DNA of 64,000 nucleotides, taken from positions 174,121,220 to 174,185,219 of the forward strand of contig NC_071390.1 of NCBI RefSeq assembly GCF_022682495.2. Reading direction: 5' to 3'. Positions 10,070-21,428 of the stretch are shown in pieces. The translations under genes and the position numbers were made by a program. Each line of letters begins with the position of its first letter. Within the stretch, counting starts at the first letter, position 1. Source of the DNA: Desmodus rotundus. Taxonomy: Eukaryota; Chordata; Mammalia; Chiroptera; Phyllostomidae. Below the pieces are notes generated by a model. It was not told where the DNA came from, made no database searches, and was given only the letters and a program-made list of their open reading frames with translations.

Positions 10070-12295
10070 GTAAACTTTTTGGGGGTATAATTTATATACA
10101 ATGAAATTGAATGACTTGTAAGTGTACAGTTCAGTGAACTGTACAAATGCCGGTGCCCAGGAGTGCATCCCAGCAAACGAGACGCGGAGCCTTCCCCGGG
10201 CCCTTTGCAGGTGGACAACCTTGCGCACCTTTGACCCCAGGTACACACTGATCTTACCACAGTCTTTCTTCTATAGAATTTCCTCCTCCTGCCCTCCTTT
10301 TCACTTATGCTGTTGGTAGTTTAATCCTCTCCTCTTTTGTCTTATCATTCTTGATAGGGGTTTATCAGTTGTATTAGTCATTTCAGATAACAAACTTTCG
10401 ACATTTTTGTCCTGTCTGTTGTATGTTCGCTTTGTATTTCACTGGTTTCTGACCTTTTTCGACTATTCCTTTCTTTGGATTCAATTTACTATTTTTTGAA
10501 AAAGCTTCTTGAGATTGATGCTTAGAACATTGGTTTTTAACGTGTTAATTTTTTCTAATAGACTATAAACTACCCTTTAAACACAAGTTATCTACATTCT
10601 AGAAATTTTGATATATTGCATGTTTTATCATCAGGATATTTAAAAATTCTCATTGCAACTTCTTCTTTGACATATGAGTTGTTCAAAAGAATACTCCTTA
10701 TTTCTAAATATAAGATTACATTCTAATTATCTTCTTGTTATTAATTCTGACTTATATCAGTATTCTACATAGTATTCTACTATGGCTCAGAATATATTCT
10801 GTATTATTTTGATCTGAAAAATGTTTAGATTTGCTTTATTTAAAAATATTGGCATATATCTGCTGTTGTACTTGCTTTATGCAGTTGTTCGATGCGGCAA
10901 TCTGTGTAAGTAAATTAGGTTGACTGTTTTTACCCCACTGTCAAATCTTACCAATTATTTTCTGTTTACTTGTTCTATTGATTACTGAGCAAGCTGTCTT
11001 AATATCCAACATTTTGATTGTGGATTTGCATATTTTTCTGTTTAGATCTGTTCATTAATTTTGACTTAGATATCTTGAGGCCATATTATTAGTAACATGT
11101 TTGTTTATAAATACTACATCTTCTTGGTGAAATAAACTCTTATCTCATAAAAAGTCCCTCCTTCTTGCTTTAGTTATCTGCTACTCATACTAGCTATTTT
11201 CTTTTAAAATTCAATACACTAAAACACCTTTTATCAATGCACAAATCAATGACTTTTGAAAAGGGTGTGTAACTATGTAAGCACTAGATATAGACCAAGC
11301 ACTAGATCAAGATATAGAGTATTTCCATTGCTCCAGAATGTTCCTTCTTGCCTCATTGGAGTAAATTCCATCTAAATACTTCCTCCACCATATTCCTTTG
11401 TCTCTACTTCCTTCTTTTTAAAAAAATTATTCTATTTTTCCCTTTTATTAGCATATTATTATAATTTACTTACTGTACTATAACATTACAATTGTATACA
11501 AAACATACATAATGAGTTTTACTAGAGAATACAGTAAACTACTGATATAGTCTCCTACTGGTTATTCTAAGCTTCATAACATGCTTTCATGACTTGTTAA
11601 GGGCCGATGTAAATTACTGCTTTTCTCATGTCTCAGCCCATATAAGGATGGTAGAACTCCTTACGTGCATTTACCTACTTCTGATAGACCTGTTGTTATT
11701 ATTATTGGTTATTTAAATTATCTCTATAGCTCAAGACCCCAATGAATTTTTATTTAATATGTTAATATTCATATAGTTTTATACATGCTGATCATTTTTC
11801 TTTCCATATATTTTTGAGCTATCTAGATGTTTCTTTTAGTCTCTTGGTGAAAAGTTCTCTCTGTTTTGGTCTGTAAATATCTTTATCTTTGTTGTTAAAG
11901 GATCTTTTCCCTGGGTGTAGGAGTTTGAGTTGGCAGTAATTTTCTCTAGCACTTTGAAAATATTATACTATTATTTTTTGGTTTTCATTGTTTGTGTTGA
12001 GACTCAGCTGAGGATAACATATATTTTAAATCCATCCCCTTTTTTGGATATTCTTCTCTTTTTATTTAGTTTTCATAAGTTCCTTATAGTAGTATGATTG
12101 GGATTTATAGTGTGTCTTGAATACATGGCTAAGTATCTTCCATAGTTTTCAAATGCATTTTTAGTTTTCAAATGCAAAATGGGTCTGTTTCACATCCAAT
12201 ATGCAGCAAACGCTTACTTTGACTCAATTTATTTTCAGGTCTTTTGAAAGCATTATCCCTGGTCTTAGGGAGAAAAAATCTTGGGGCTTCTAATT
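10070..12295 (-). mobile_element. old LINE-1 mosaic (L1M-type), antisense
   Basis: On the plus strand 10080-10300 looks like a reversed L1M 3'UTR (GGGGTATAATTTATATACAATGAAATTGA, AGTGTACAGTTCAGTGA). 10620-11200 matches reversed L1M body blocks (GACATATGAGTTGTTCAAAAG, CTGTTTACTTGTTCTATTGATTA, ATTGTGGATTTGCATATTTTTCTG, CTTCTTGGTGAAATAAACTCTTATC). 11250-11400 again resembles 3'UTR sequence. 11700-12100 matches further ORF2-side blocks (TTGAGACTCAGCTGAGGATAAC). The block order suggests two or more fragments. Dense stops; a dead copy. Confidence 0.65.
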
Positions 12296-12299
12296 TTTT

Positions 12300-12780
12300 T
12301 TTTTTCCTATTGTTGCTATAACAAAGTACCACAAAGTTAGTGGCTGGAAACAATGCACTTTCATCACCTTACAGTTCAGGAGGTTCGAAGTCCAACACAG
12401 GTCTCAGATCAAGGTAGGAATAGGTTCCTTTCTGGAAGATCTAAGGGAGACTATGTTTCCTTGTGGTCAACTTTTCTTGCCCATGGCTCCTCTTCCTCCA
12501 TCATTACAGCAAGGGAAGTCAGATTAATTCCTTCTTGTGCTGCCATCTCTCTGGGTCTCTAACTTCTTACAGCCTCTCCCACTTCTGAGGACCACTGTGA
12601 GCACATTGGGCCACCTCGATAATCCAGGATAATCTCCCAATTTTAAAAACGGTTGATTAGCAACTTAATTCCATCTATAATCTTAATTTTCCTTTGTCAT
12701 GTAATCTGACATTTTCATGGGTGGTGGAGATTTGGACTTGGGCATATTTGTGGGGGGCATAATTCTGCCTACTGCACATC
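12300..12780 (-). mobile_element. MLT1-type (MaLR) solo LTR, antisense
   Basis: Starts with TTGTTGCTATAACAAAGTACCACAAAG and GTGGCTGGAAACAATGCA, then TACAGTTCAGGAGGTTCGAAGTCC. It ends GTGGGGGGCATAATTCTGCC, the reversed MaLR LTR start. No internal region. It stands head to head with the LTR at 12850-13212. Confidence 0.6.
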
Positions 12781-12849
12781 TCATACGTGTCTTCCCTGGG
12801 TTTAAATTATATGAAGTGAGTTATATATTTGCCAGTGTAAATCAGATTT

Positions 12850-13212
12850 GGGAGCTGTTATGGACTCAATGTTTGTGAATTCTGCCCCACCCCCACCCAC
12901 CAGTTCAAGTGTTGAAGCTCTAATCCCCCAGTGTGGCTTTATTTAGAGATGGTTCTCTAAGGAAGTAATTATGTTAAATGAGGTCATAAGGGTGGGGCCC
13001 TGATCTGGCAGGATTAGTGTCTTTATGAGAAGAGACACCAAGGACTCATGGCAAGACAATGGCTGCTACAAGACAGGAAGAGACCCCTCACCAGAAAGCA
13101 AATTGTTGAAAACCTAGATCTTTGACTACTAACCCCGAGAACCATGAGAAAAATAAATATATGTTGTTTAAGTCACTTAATCTATGGTACTTTGTTATGG
13201 TAGCCTAAGCAA
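12850..13212 (+). mobile_element. MLT1-type (MaLR) solo LTR
   Basis: GTTATGGACTCAATGTTTGTG start, AGTGTTGAAGCTCTAATCCCCCAGTGTGGC, GAGGTCATAAGGGTGGGGCCCTGAT, ATTAGTGTCTTTATGAGAAGAG, a GACAGGAAGAGACCCCTCACCAGAAAGC block, then AAATAAATATATGTTGTTTAAGTCAC and TGGTACTTTGTTATGGTAGCC. All MLT1 blocks are in order, so assignment to the family is secure even though the subfamily is not. Confidence 0.8.
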
Positions 13213-14879
13213 GGACAGGAGCAAACACCTCTGACCCTTGGCCAATGTGACATCAAATGACAGAAACAGGGAGTAACTTATAAATATATAGGTAACCATC
13301 AACATACCTTAGCATCAGCTGGGATCTTTTAAAAATGAAATGAAGAACACTGGGTAAGCCAGTACGTTGGTGAAGAGAATGTTGGATATGGAGATTCTCT
13401 TGTGAATTTATTCTTTATTCTTCCATAAAACTTTCACTGAACTTCTCTTAAATTAAGTATTCAAAACTCCAAATCCACACACAGAATTAAATCCCAAGTA
13501 AATTCATCGATGAGTGTGTGTGTGTGTGTGTGTGTGTGAGTGCATTTTTTTGGGTGAGAGAATCTATGGATTTCATCACATTTGAAGAGGTTTTGGACAC
13601 AGAAACAATGAATATTTACCAGGGCCTGTCCCCTGTTTTTGTCATTGGGCAGAGCCCACTTCCACTATGAAGTTGTACGTCCTTGAGACTCACGTGGCAG
13701 GAACCGGGTCTGATAGATTTTTCAGCCAACCCGTAACACTAACCACGATAGCTGGTGCTTCGTTTGTGCTCAATAAATGTTAACTTATTGGTAGGGTGGG
13801 CCATCGCTTCAGTGCCTTGCACGGGTGCAGAGTTAATGATTTCCCCAGACTGTTTCTGTGTCAGTCACTTCACTCCAGAAAAGTTGATTATGTTCATAAT
13901 AACATGCTGCTCCCAGAGCTTCTTGCCAAGTGACGGCACTTCATCATTTAAGGTGAAAAAAATCCAGTTCCTTTTTAAAGACTTCTTTTGGAATTTTTAA
14001 GAGGTGTTCCAGTGATCTGTGGTCAGATTGCTCTCTTGTCCCCAGCTGTCGTGCTGCCCTAGAGCCCAGGGTTGGCACTAACGCATTGTTGTAAACATTA
14101 TCAGTGGTAGGCTTACCAGTGCGAATTTTATTAATACAAAGGAGGGCCCCTATGAGGAACTGAGGGTAAGAAGCTTACCGATTACAAGCCTCTTCTGTCT
14201 AAAAATTCAAATAGTCTGGCCATTTGGATTCTATAGATTTGTGACTTAAACCATACTTTTCTGTTGTAACAATGAAACAGTCTTTGAATTTTGATTCTCC
14301 AATGATTGACTTCTTGCTGGAGCTGATAGATACCATCATTCAATGCATTTTAAATAATTACAAAGTTGGGGACCTTGTTTCATAGGTATGTGTTTCAGCA
14401 ATGCTGGGTGACACACCTTCTCCTCTGTCTTGGGAGAACCCGACGTGTTTTTCTTCTTCAGTGCTGAGAATTCCAGAATTACCGACCAAGAACTGGGTGG
14501 AATCTTAGGGGTTAGCATATCCGGCTTCCCACCCACTGCAGGAATTCCTTCCACTGCAGTATATTTCAAAGACCCTTAAAGTGCAAATAATAAGAGAGAG
14601 ATTTTGCACTAAAACAAAGCATATGTGTGTACGTGCATACAAACACACACACACGGCAGAACTGCTCAGGATAAAATAGCAGAGGGGAAAAGTCCATTAA
14701 ATCTCATATGGTTTCTTCATCTCAAATTCACCTTCCACCATGGCCCCTAAAACATGATTACGGGTCCCTAAGGCCCTGACATTGAATTAAAGAAACACAC
14801 TGGAAAAAAAAAATGTACCTAAAGATGGAGAATGGCAATAGCAATAAAGAAGATGATGATGGTGACGATGATGACAATC
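13213..14879. other. mainly unique non-coding stretch
   Basis: No gene. Small pieces may be repeat relics: CTTAGCATCAGCTGGGATCTTTTAAAAAT at 13307 resembles MER5, and GTGCTCAATAAATGTTAACTTATT near 13765 resembles a MIR or L2 tail. A short AC run lies near 14640-14655. Confidence 0.45.
13514..13538 (+). repeat. (GT)n microsatellite
   Basis: About 12 uninterrupted GT units, a typical mammalian dinucleotide repeat. Confidence 0.95.
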
Positions 14880-15130
14880 GTAACTCACATTTATTGAGCA
14901 CCTACTAAATCCCAAGTTGTAGTGTTAGCACTTACCATGACTAATTTCCCCTGCTCCTCAAAACAAGGCATATGAGGCAAGTACCACTATTACTTCTCTG
15001 TGAGAACAGGTGAGATTATTGAGGCCTAGATGTGGAAACCAATGTGCTCAAGGCCACACAGCCAATAATACCTAGCAGGCCTACTAGAGTTCAAGACCCA
15101 ATTTATCTAACTCCAGATCCTCTCACTTCT
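14880..15130 (-). repeat. MIR SINE relic, antisense
   Basis: ACTCACATTTATTGAGCACCTACTAAATCCCAAG, GCATATGAGGCAAGTACCACTATTA, GAGATTATTGAGGCCTAGATG, CAAGGCCACACAGCCAATAA and CTAGAGTTCAAGACCC are in reversed-MIR order along nearly the full length. Confidence 0.8.
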
Positions 15131-16841
15131 ATTTCATGAGAGATATGTTATTAGAAAAAAACTGGCCAAGGACTGTGAAATAAAAGTATTCATTTTTCAC
15201 AAGACTGATAATAGGTGAGTAAGTGGGGCCTTGCAAAGCAGCTTTGGCAAATTAACTTCCATCTTCCCAGGCCAGAAACCTCCAATTTTTTATTTTTTAT
15301 TTTTTGTAATGGCAAAGAACGTATACCACTCAGCATTACTCTTCTTGATAGTGGGAGATTACATGCTGGACTTGACTGAGTTTCTATCAAGGACAATTTA
15401 TTGCAATTTTGAAGATGGTTCTTAAAAGAGATGGCTATTTTGCATTTTTTATGCAGCCTCTAAAAATATGTCAGGTTTGATCTTCTACAAAATTGCCTTG
15501 TATAAACTTCCTGCTTTTCTTCCTTCTCTCCTGACCCTCAACTTCCCCCGGCCTTCACATACAATGGCTGCTGCCAAACCTCCCCCCAGACAGCCCCGCT
15601 GCCAGTGACCTTGACCCACACTTTGTAGTGAGCTCCTGCTTTTTTTCTGCCAGGTGGAAGCCCTACCACCCTTGAAAAGGAACTCTGGAACAGGAAATCC
15701 TAGGACCAGGAGCCCTCCGTCTTCACAGATCCTTGTCAAGTGCCTGCCTGGGGATCCCCAAATAGCTCTGAAGTCACAGTGACCCATCTTCCAGCCACCC
15801 TAGGTAAGTGAGAACCAAGCTGTATAGGTCGTGACAATACAATAGTAAAAATGGCAAGAAGTCTAGTTGGTTAGTAGTTATTGCTTATTATGAGCTGCCA
15901 AATATGCTAAATGTTTTGCATAGGTTGCCTTTGACTTCAAAGCAACGCATCCTTTACCTTTATGCTCAAATTCTGACATTTTGCATCCCACTGAGGTGAT
16001 TCCTGGGAAGTAGCCTTTATTAAGGTGTTCCTGGCTATTCCTGAGAGGTCCAGTGTGGCTTAAATGCTCAGGGACATAAACGTTGGGCTTTTCTACCCCA
16101 GGTTGCTGTTGTGCTGTTGTGTTGCTTCCTCTGCTTCCAGACTCCTTTCTGGGGAGAGTGGCTGCTAGTAGTTATTACATCATACCATTTTGGCCTCCGA
16201 GGATGCTAGCATTCTTCTTCTTTTTGCTGCTCCACCTGAAGCACAGGACAGGACATACGTAAAACCTAACAAACAACTGGGATCGGGCTGTGGAACAGGA
16301 TTACACTGAAGTTTCAGCAATAATGGAAAGGCTGTGCCAGGTGGGCTGTAACTTAAACCTGTTCCCAGCTGGCTCATGCTCACCCTAGGGTCTCTTCTCA
16401 GATGGCCTCCCTTTTTGTCTGGTGACCTGTCCACAAACACTCCAGGCATCTTCCCACTTCAGGCTCTGGGGAAATTGATCCCCATTTAGTCTGAGACTTA
16501 AGGCCTGGCCCTTGTTTTTCTTCTCTGCATCAGCATCTTCCCAGGATGACTGACAGTGAGGACCTCAGTCCCCCGTGAGAGACAATCCACAGGACCATAG
16601 TCTGGCCCAGTGGCCCACGAGAGTCTAACATCAGCATATCCCTGAGAGGCATGGCTCTCCCGGGGGAAGGTAACACTGGTGTTGGGGCTGGGACAGCTCC
16701 TGTGCTCTGCCTTCCGGCCTCTGTGTAGAGAAAGCTTCATTAGAGTAAGGCTCCTGGCCTCTCACCCCATGCCCTCTCCAGCGAGGCAGCAGTGACGTAT
16801 CTGACTAGTGTGCTTGGAGAAGGAGCTCAGCCTGTCCCTCC
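15131..16841. other. unique non-coding stretch, no gene seen
   Basis: Mixed sequence with no repeat I recognise and no domain in any frame. Two small T-rich patches lie near 15285-15305. Confidence 0.5.
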
Positions 16842-17003
16842 CAGGGTCTCTGCAGCAACTACTCAACTCTGCTATTGTTGTGTAACAACAGCCATAAACA
16901 ATACACAAAGGAGTGGATGTGAGTGTGCTTCAATAAAACTTTATTGACAAAACAAGCAATGGGTCAGATTGGACTCCTGCTTACAGTTTGCCAAGCCCTG
17001 TTG
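16842..17003 (-). mobile_element. hAT-type DNA transposon relic (Charlie-like), one end
   Basis: Near-terminal sequence CAGTTTGCCAAGCCCTG at the right end, preceded by CAATAAAACTTTATTGACAAAACAAGCAATGGGTCAGATTGG and an AGCCATAAACAATACACAAAGG block. This is the order seen in a widespread non-autonomous mammalian hAT family (the CAGGGxxxGCAAAC end read backwards). The other end is missing, so it is truncated. Confidence 0.6.
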
Positions 17004-17014
17004 TAGTTACTAGC

Positions 17015-17375
17015 TCCAGGCTTTTCAGCTTAGCATTCAAGGCTCCTCATTTAGTCCCTACCTATCCCTTCAGCTCTATACACTGTCACTGCCCACTTTT
17101 CTCCTTCCCTGCCTCTCCACCCAGGATCCAGAGACACCTAGCTGGTTGTAATAACCCTGCCCCACATCACACACATACAAAACATGAACACCGGTACACA
17201 CGGATGCTCTGCTGTCCCATGATCCTGTGATTTTATACATGCTATTTCCTCTTCCTGAATAGATTTTCTTCCCTGTTTACCTGGCCAAATTCTACTCATC
17301 CTTCAGGATGCTATTCTAGGATGACTCCCTCCTCTGGAAGCCTTCTCTGAAGCACCCAGGGATGGGTTGGGTCCT
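17015..17375 (+). repeat. L2 LINE 3' part, relic
   Basis: AGCATTCAAGGCTCCTCATTTAGTCCC, CCCAGGATCCAGAGACACCTAGCTGG, CATGCTATTTCCTCTTCCTGAATAGATTTT, CAAATTCTACTCATCCTTCAGG and TCCTCTGGAAGCCTTCTCTGAAGCACC match L2 ORF2-end and 3'UTR blocks in order. Confidence 0.75.
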
Positions 17376-18059
17376 TCTCTTTATTTCAATAAGCTGAGTG
17401 ACTCAGTGAGACATTTCTATTTCTGAGTCATCTCCTCTGGCCATCCAGGGAGCTCCGGGGGCCAGGATTTGGGCCCATGATTTCCACATCCCTGGGGCAC
17501 AGTACAGTCCCCAGCATGGATCAGCTATCACATTCGTGCAGAACTGAACAGGTGAAGCCAGGGTGATCCAGAGAAAAAGGGGCAGGCTAATCAGCATATA
17601 TTTTAAATGGAAAGTTCATGGGTAGGCTAAATGACCGATGTATAAGCACATGGATAAGTATAGAAAAGGCCAGGATCGAGGACTGTAATATGGCATGGGA
17701 ATACTGGCTGACTAAATAATTGGATCTGAAGAATATCAGGCTTGATATTTACTTTCTGCCTGAGTCCAAAGGTAAATGCATAACTTTCATGTTCTAGAAT
17801 TCACAATGCTGTTGGCAGGGCAAGATTAAAGCAAATGAAATGGAGAACCATGAAAGATGAGCCCATTATCAAACGCCGGGTTATATGGCATAGAGTACGT
17901 TTGGAAGAGAGGTTATCAAATGAAGCTAGGATAGTGTTTAAAAAAGCCTTTGAGGAAAGTATTGTGGAAAGAATACCAAAACCCACGACATTGGTACCTT
18001 TTATATGTTTACTACGAACTTTGCAGTGATGTAGCATGCACACCTTGGAAATGACACAT
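17376..18059. other. non-coding stretch, no gene seen
   Basis: Nothing recognised. A 64-codon plus-strand frame at 17835-18029 has a charged, protein-like composition but no known motif or splice context. Confidence 0.45.
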
Positions 18060-18965
18060 TTCATAGGTACCCAGCTCAATGACGTTTTAGACACTAAATT
18101 CATTTCCATAATCAGCACTCAGGTGGAGAAGCAGGACGTTGCCAGCATCTCAGAAGCTCCCTTGGACCCCTTCTAGTCACTACCTACCTCCAAGAGGAAC
18201 CACCACCTTGATACCCAATAGCAGAGGTTGGTTCTGCCTATATGTGAACTTTATGTAAATAAAATAAGGCAATATGTAGTCTTCTTTTGTCTGGTTTCTT
18301 TTGCTGAACATTATATTTTGAAATCAATCCAAATTTTTATATTTAGAAGTAGTTTGTTCATTCTCATTGTTGTTTAGAATTCCATTGTATAAATATATCG
18401 CATTTACGTGTTTGCTCTTCTGCTGATGGAAATTTGGGTGGTTTCCAGTTTTGAGTTACTTAGGAACCTTTTGAGAGACATTCTGGCACAAGTCTTTTGA
18501 GAGACATATATATGCATTTCTGGTGAGTGTATACTTAAGGAGTTAAATTACTGGGTCATAAATTATGTATGCATTCAGCTTTCCTATATTATGTCAAGCC
18601 ACTTTCCAAAATAGTCGTATAATTTTATACCTGCAATATATGAGATCTCAATTACTCCATATCCTCTTCAGCTGTTGGCCTCATCAGTTTCTTTAATGCT
18701 GACTCTGCTGGAATGCATGTGGGGGTATGATATCTCTTTGTGGTTTTAATTTGAATTTCCTTGATGACAAATGAAGTTGAGTACCTTTCCCCAAACTTAT
18801 TGATGTCTGTATTTGTATATCCATTTTAGTTAAAATATTTCACCCTTTCCTGTTGGACTGTCTTTTCTTGTGCACGTTAGCGTACAGGGGTTCTTTATAT
18901 ACATGGGTGTATGTCCTTTGTTGGATATCTGCATTGCAGTCTGGCTTCTCTCTTCATCCTCTCGA
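18060..18965 (-). mobile_element. LINE-1 3'UTR fragment (L1M), antisense
   Basis: Reverse of an L1M 3' end: a decayed AACATTGCCAGCACCCCAGAAG block, AACTTTATGTAAATAAAATAAGGC, TTCTTTTGCTGAACATTATATTTTGAAATC, TTCCATTGTATAAATATATCGCATTTACG, TTTGGGTGGTTTCCAGTTTTGAG and AACAAGTCTTTTGAGAGACATAT-like blocks, through TTTGTGGTTTTAATTTGAATTTCCTTGATGAC, ending near TGGATATCTGCATTGCAGTCTGG. A 14-bp word (CTTTTGAGAGACAT) occurs twice, at about 18468 and 18494. Confidence 0.8.
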
Positions 18966-19859
18966 TAGTGCTCTAAATGAGCAAAATAAACTCTCATCCT
19001 TTCTGACTCTCCCCTGGACCTTCGAATCCTTGCTACTGCCTAGTTCATAGACTCACTGAACAACAAGAGAAAGAATTTCCAATAGGCATAGTGAGGGCTT
19101 GAAAAAACAACAATAGAAAGAAACATAGAGATCACCAGACTCGAATCCCTCTCTTTTTCTTTTGGGGAACTAAGGCCAGAGGGGACAAGGCCGGTTCTGA
19201 ATCACAGTCTCAGTGGGCAGCAGCGTCAGAATTAGGGCCCCGAGCTTGTCTTCTAGCCCAGTGTTCTCCACACAGGCGTGTTCACTCTCAGTAACTTGGA
19301 CTGGGGTGCACAAGTGCGGGTGTATGGGCAGTGCCTGCACAGTTGTTAAACTGTGTCTGCATTAGTGGGAGTATCACCAGCCCCAGGCTGGGAGACTAGA
19401 GCAGCAGACCCTCTGGACCCGGCCACCTCTAACCCTGAGGACGAGCCATAGCATGGTTAGGAAACTCTCCGTGTGCATTGCAGAGCCTTGCTAGGCTGTG
19501 CACAGCTCTGCAGCTACAGCTCGATTCTAAAAATAGTGAGGCCTTATTTATGTTGGCAAAACTCTTGGGATAACAAAGAGTGATGGTGGGTGTGACTCTA
19601 CCCCAGTTTTACTCCGATGAGTAATTCTGCTCTAGCAGAAACCCACAGAGGTTGGGAAATTCTAACATTAAAGCCGCAGTTCATGTCATCTTAAGGAGCT
19701 GGTGAAATCACCTTCAAGGCCATACCCCATACTAGTCAGGGCCAAGGGTACCTGGTGAGTCAGCACTCTGCCCTTGGGAAAGGACAGGCTAAGTGATAGG
19801 CAGAGAGGCAGAGGAACGGGGGAACAGCCTGGTCACTACTACTGAGAGAGAATGCAGCA
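18966..19859. other. mainly unique non-coding stretch
   Basis: No gene. 19140-19260 may be a very decayed MIR (GGGAACTAAGGCCAGAGGGG, then CAGAATTAGGGCCCCGAG). The rest is unique. Confidence 0.45.
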
Positions 19860-20022
19860 TTGTCTCTAATTACAATCTTCTGAGGTGGGGACCATAATTA
19901 GTCCCATTTTATAGATGAGAAAACTGAGGCTTAATTTAGCACTCAACCTCAGAGAAGCCACTTTACCGGTTAGGGCAGAGCTGTGAGTCACAGCTCAAAG
20001 CCCTTGCTCTTATCATGACCCC
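19860..20022 (-). repeat. MIR SINE relic, antisense
   Basis: CATAATTAGTCCCATTTTATAGATGAGAAAACTGAGGC, CTTTACCGGTTAGGGCAGAGCTGTGAGTC and AAAGCCCTTGCTCTTA give the reversed MIR core. Confidence 0.7.
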
Positions 20023-20367
20023 ATCCTGAGTAGATCTGTGCCCTCTGATTTCCTGAAACTGTAAGTCAGAAAGTAAAGGGCAATCTCTTGAGGATGAGAC
20101 CCAGCATTTGTAGGTTGGACTGTATCTCACTCATCTTCTATCAGGATGCCTCCCCATAACAGATACCCAGAGAGGATTTGCTTAGTCAGAACAATAGTTA
20201 GGGCTTAAAGAGCAAGGGGAGAGAGAAAAAGGGACAGGCACACTTTCCTGTCCTTAGTTTTTCTGTATGTTCTCTGGCTGAGAACTAACCCTCATTTTCC
20301 ATCTTCCTCTGGTTGCCTTCTCCCCAGGATCACTCATTGACATCAAAGCAAAGGGTACTCACCTCGG

Positions 20368-20382
20368 CCAGCAGGGGGCGAG
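20368..20382 (+). promoter_or_regulatory. predicted CTCF core motif
   Basis: The plus strand reads CCAGCAGGGGGCGAG, which fits the CTCF core CCASYAGRKGGCRS except for the final base (A for S). It lies in a small CpG-containing, repeat-free block. Confidence 0.55.
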
Positions 20383-20718
20383 CCAACACCAGCCTCATCC
20401 AAGGGCGAACACAGACCTCTTCCCTTTAGAAAGAGGAAATTTCTTTTTTACATCGCCCAGCCTTTTTGTTTGTTTGTTTGTGTTTGTTTCTGAACATTCG
20501 TGAGACTGTGTAATGTTTCTGGAGACTGTGTATTACCTCAAAGATAAAGGCAGTTCTTATTTACTGGGTACTTCCTGTGGGCCAGCAGCGGCGTTAAGAT
20601 GCCATATACACAACCAGTATTTAAAGCTTGTTCTAGCCTGCATTGAGATTGAAGGTTTTTCATGGACCTGTAGTCCCTGGTTTCAGAGGGGCTGTGAATC
20701 CCATAAAATTGTACCTAG

Positions 20719-20721
<3 letters not shown>

Positions 20722-20755
<34 letters not shown>
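20722..20755 (+). repeat. (TG)17 microsatellite
   Basis: Seventeen uninterrupted TG units, likely polymorphic in length and Z-DNA prone. Confidence 0.95.
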
Positions 20756-20759
<4 letters not shown>

Positions 20760-21219
20760 TTATGTGTTTTAATGTTTATTTTTGCCCTGGGAAAAGAGGC
20801 CTTAGCTTTCATTAGGGTCGGATAGTGGTGGATGACCCAGTAAGATTTAGGGACCTTCTCAGGGAGAGGGTGGGCAACTGACCTGAGACATGAATCCATT
20901 CATTGTTCTTAAGCCTCTGGTGTTGCAAGTGAATGGGATGGGGTTCAGGCAAGCGTGTAACAGTCAAGAACATTGATCAATGAAGGATGAATTACAGACT
21001 CTTAACTCTGTGTTATCTAAGCTGTTTGGAATAGAATGAAACATCCTGTCCTGGCAAGATTGCACAAGCTAGTTTTGTCATCAGAGGACAGCTTCTGTAA
21101 CACAGTGGCGTGGGGGCAGGAAGGCCAGGCAGGACAAGGTATGCTTTTGTTTCAGAAACAGAGCAGGGACCTAGCGAGTAAGTTCAAGTGTATTCAAGAA
21201 GTATAACCTATTCCACTTG

Positions 21220-21428
21220 GATAGCACCTGACAGTTCACAAAGCTCCTGCATATATGTGCACACCAAAGGTCCTCACACAAGGACCTTTCAGTCCAGCCA
21301 GTTGGTTCAGCTTCTGTGAGTTCAGCAAGATGGACTACTACCTGCTTTTCTGCTTTTGATCTGCAGAAAACGGAGGCACGGAGAGGTTAAGTCCTCTACC
21401 CAAGGTCACACAGCTAGAAAGTAGCCAC
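21220..21428 (-). repeat. MIR SINE relic, antisense
   Basis: ATAGCACCTGACAGTTCACAAAGC at one end and AAAACGGAGGCACGGAGAGGTTAAG...CCAAGGTCACACAGCTAGAAAGTAG at the other match reversed MIR, with a diverged middle. Confidence 0.65.

Larger units (their letters stand above)
20023..21219. other. mainly unique stretch with CTCF-type motif and TG repeat
   Basis: No gene recognised. It holds the motif at 20368-20382, a perfect minus-strand splice-donor consensus at 20361-20362, a short TTTG run near 20467-20490 and the TG microsatellite. Confidence 0.5.

Noticed and set aside
17835..18029. 64-codon charged frame as a pseudogene or exon
   Set aside because: Composition looks protein-like but there is no recognisable motif, splice site or neighbouring exon.
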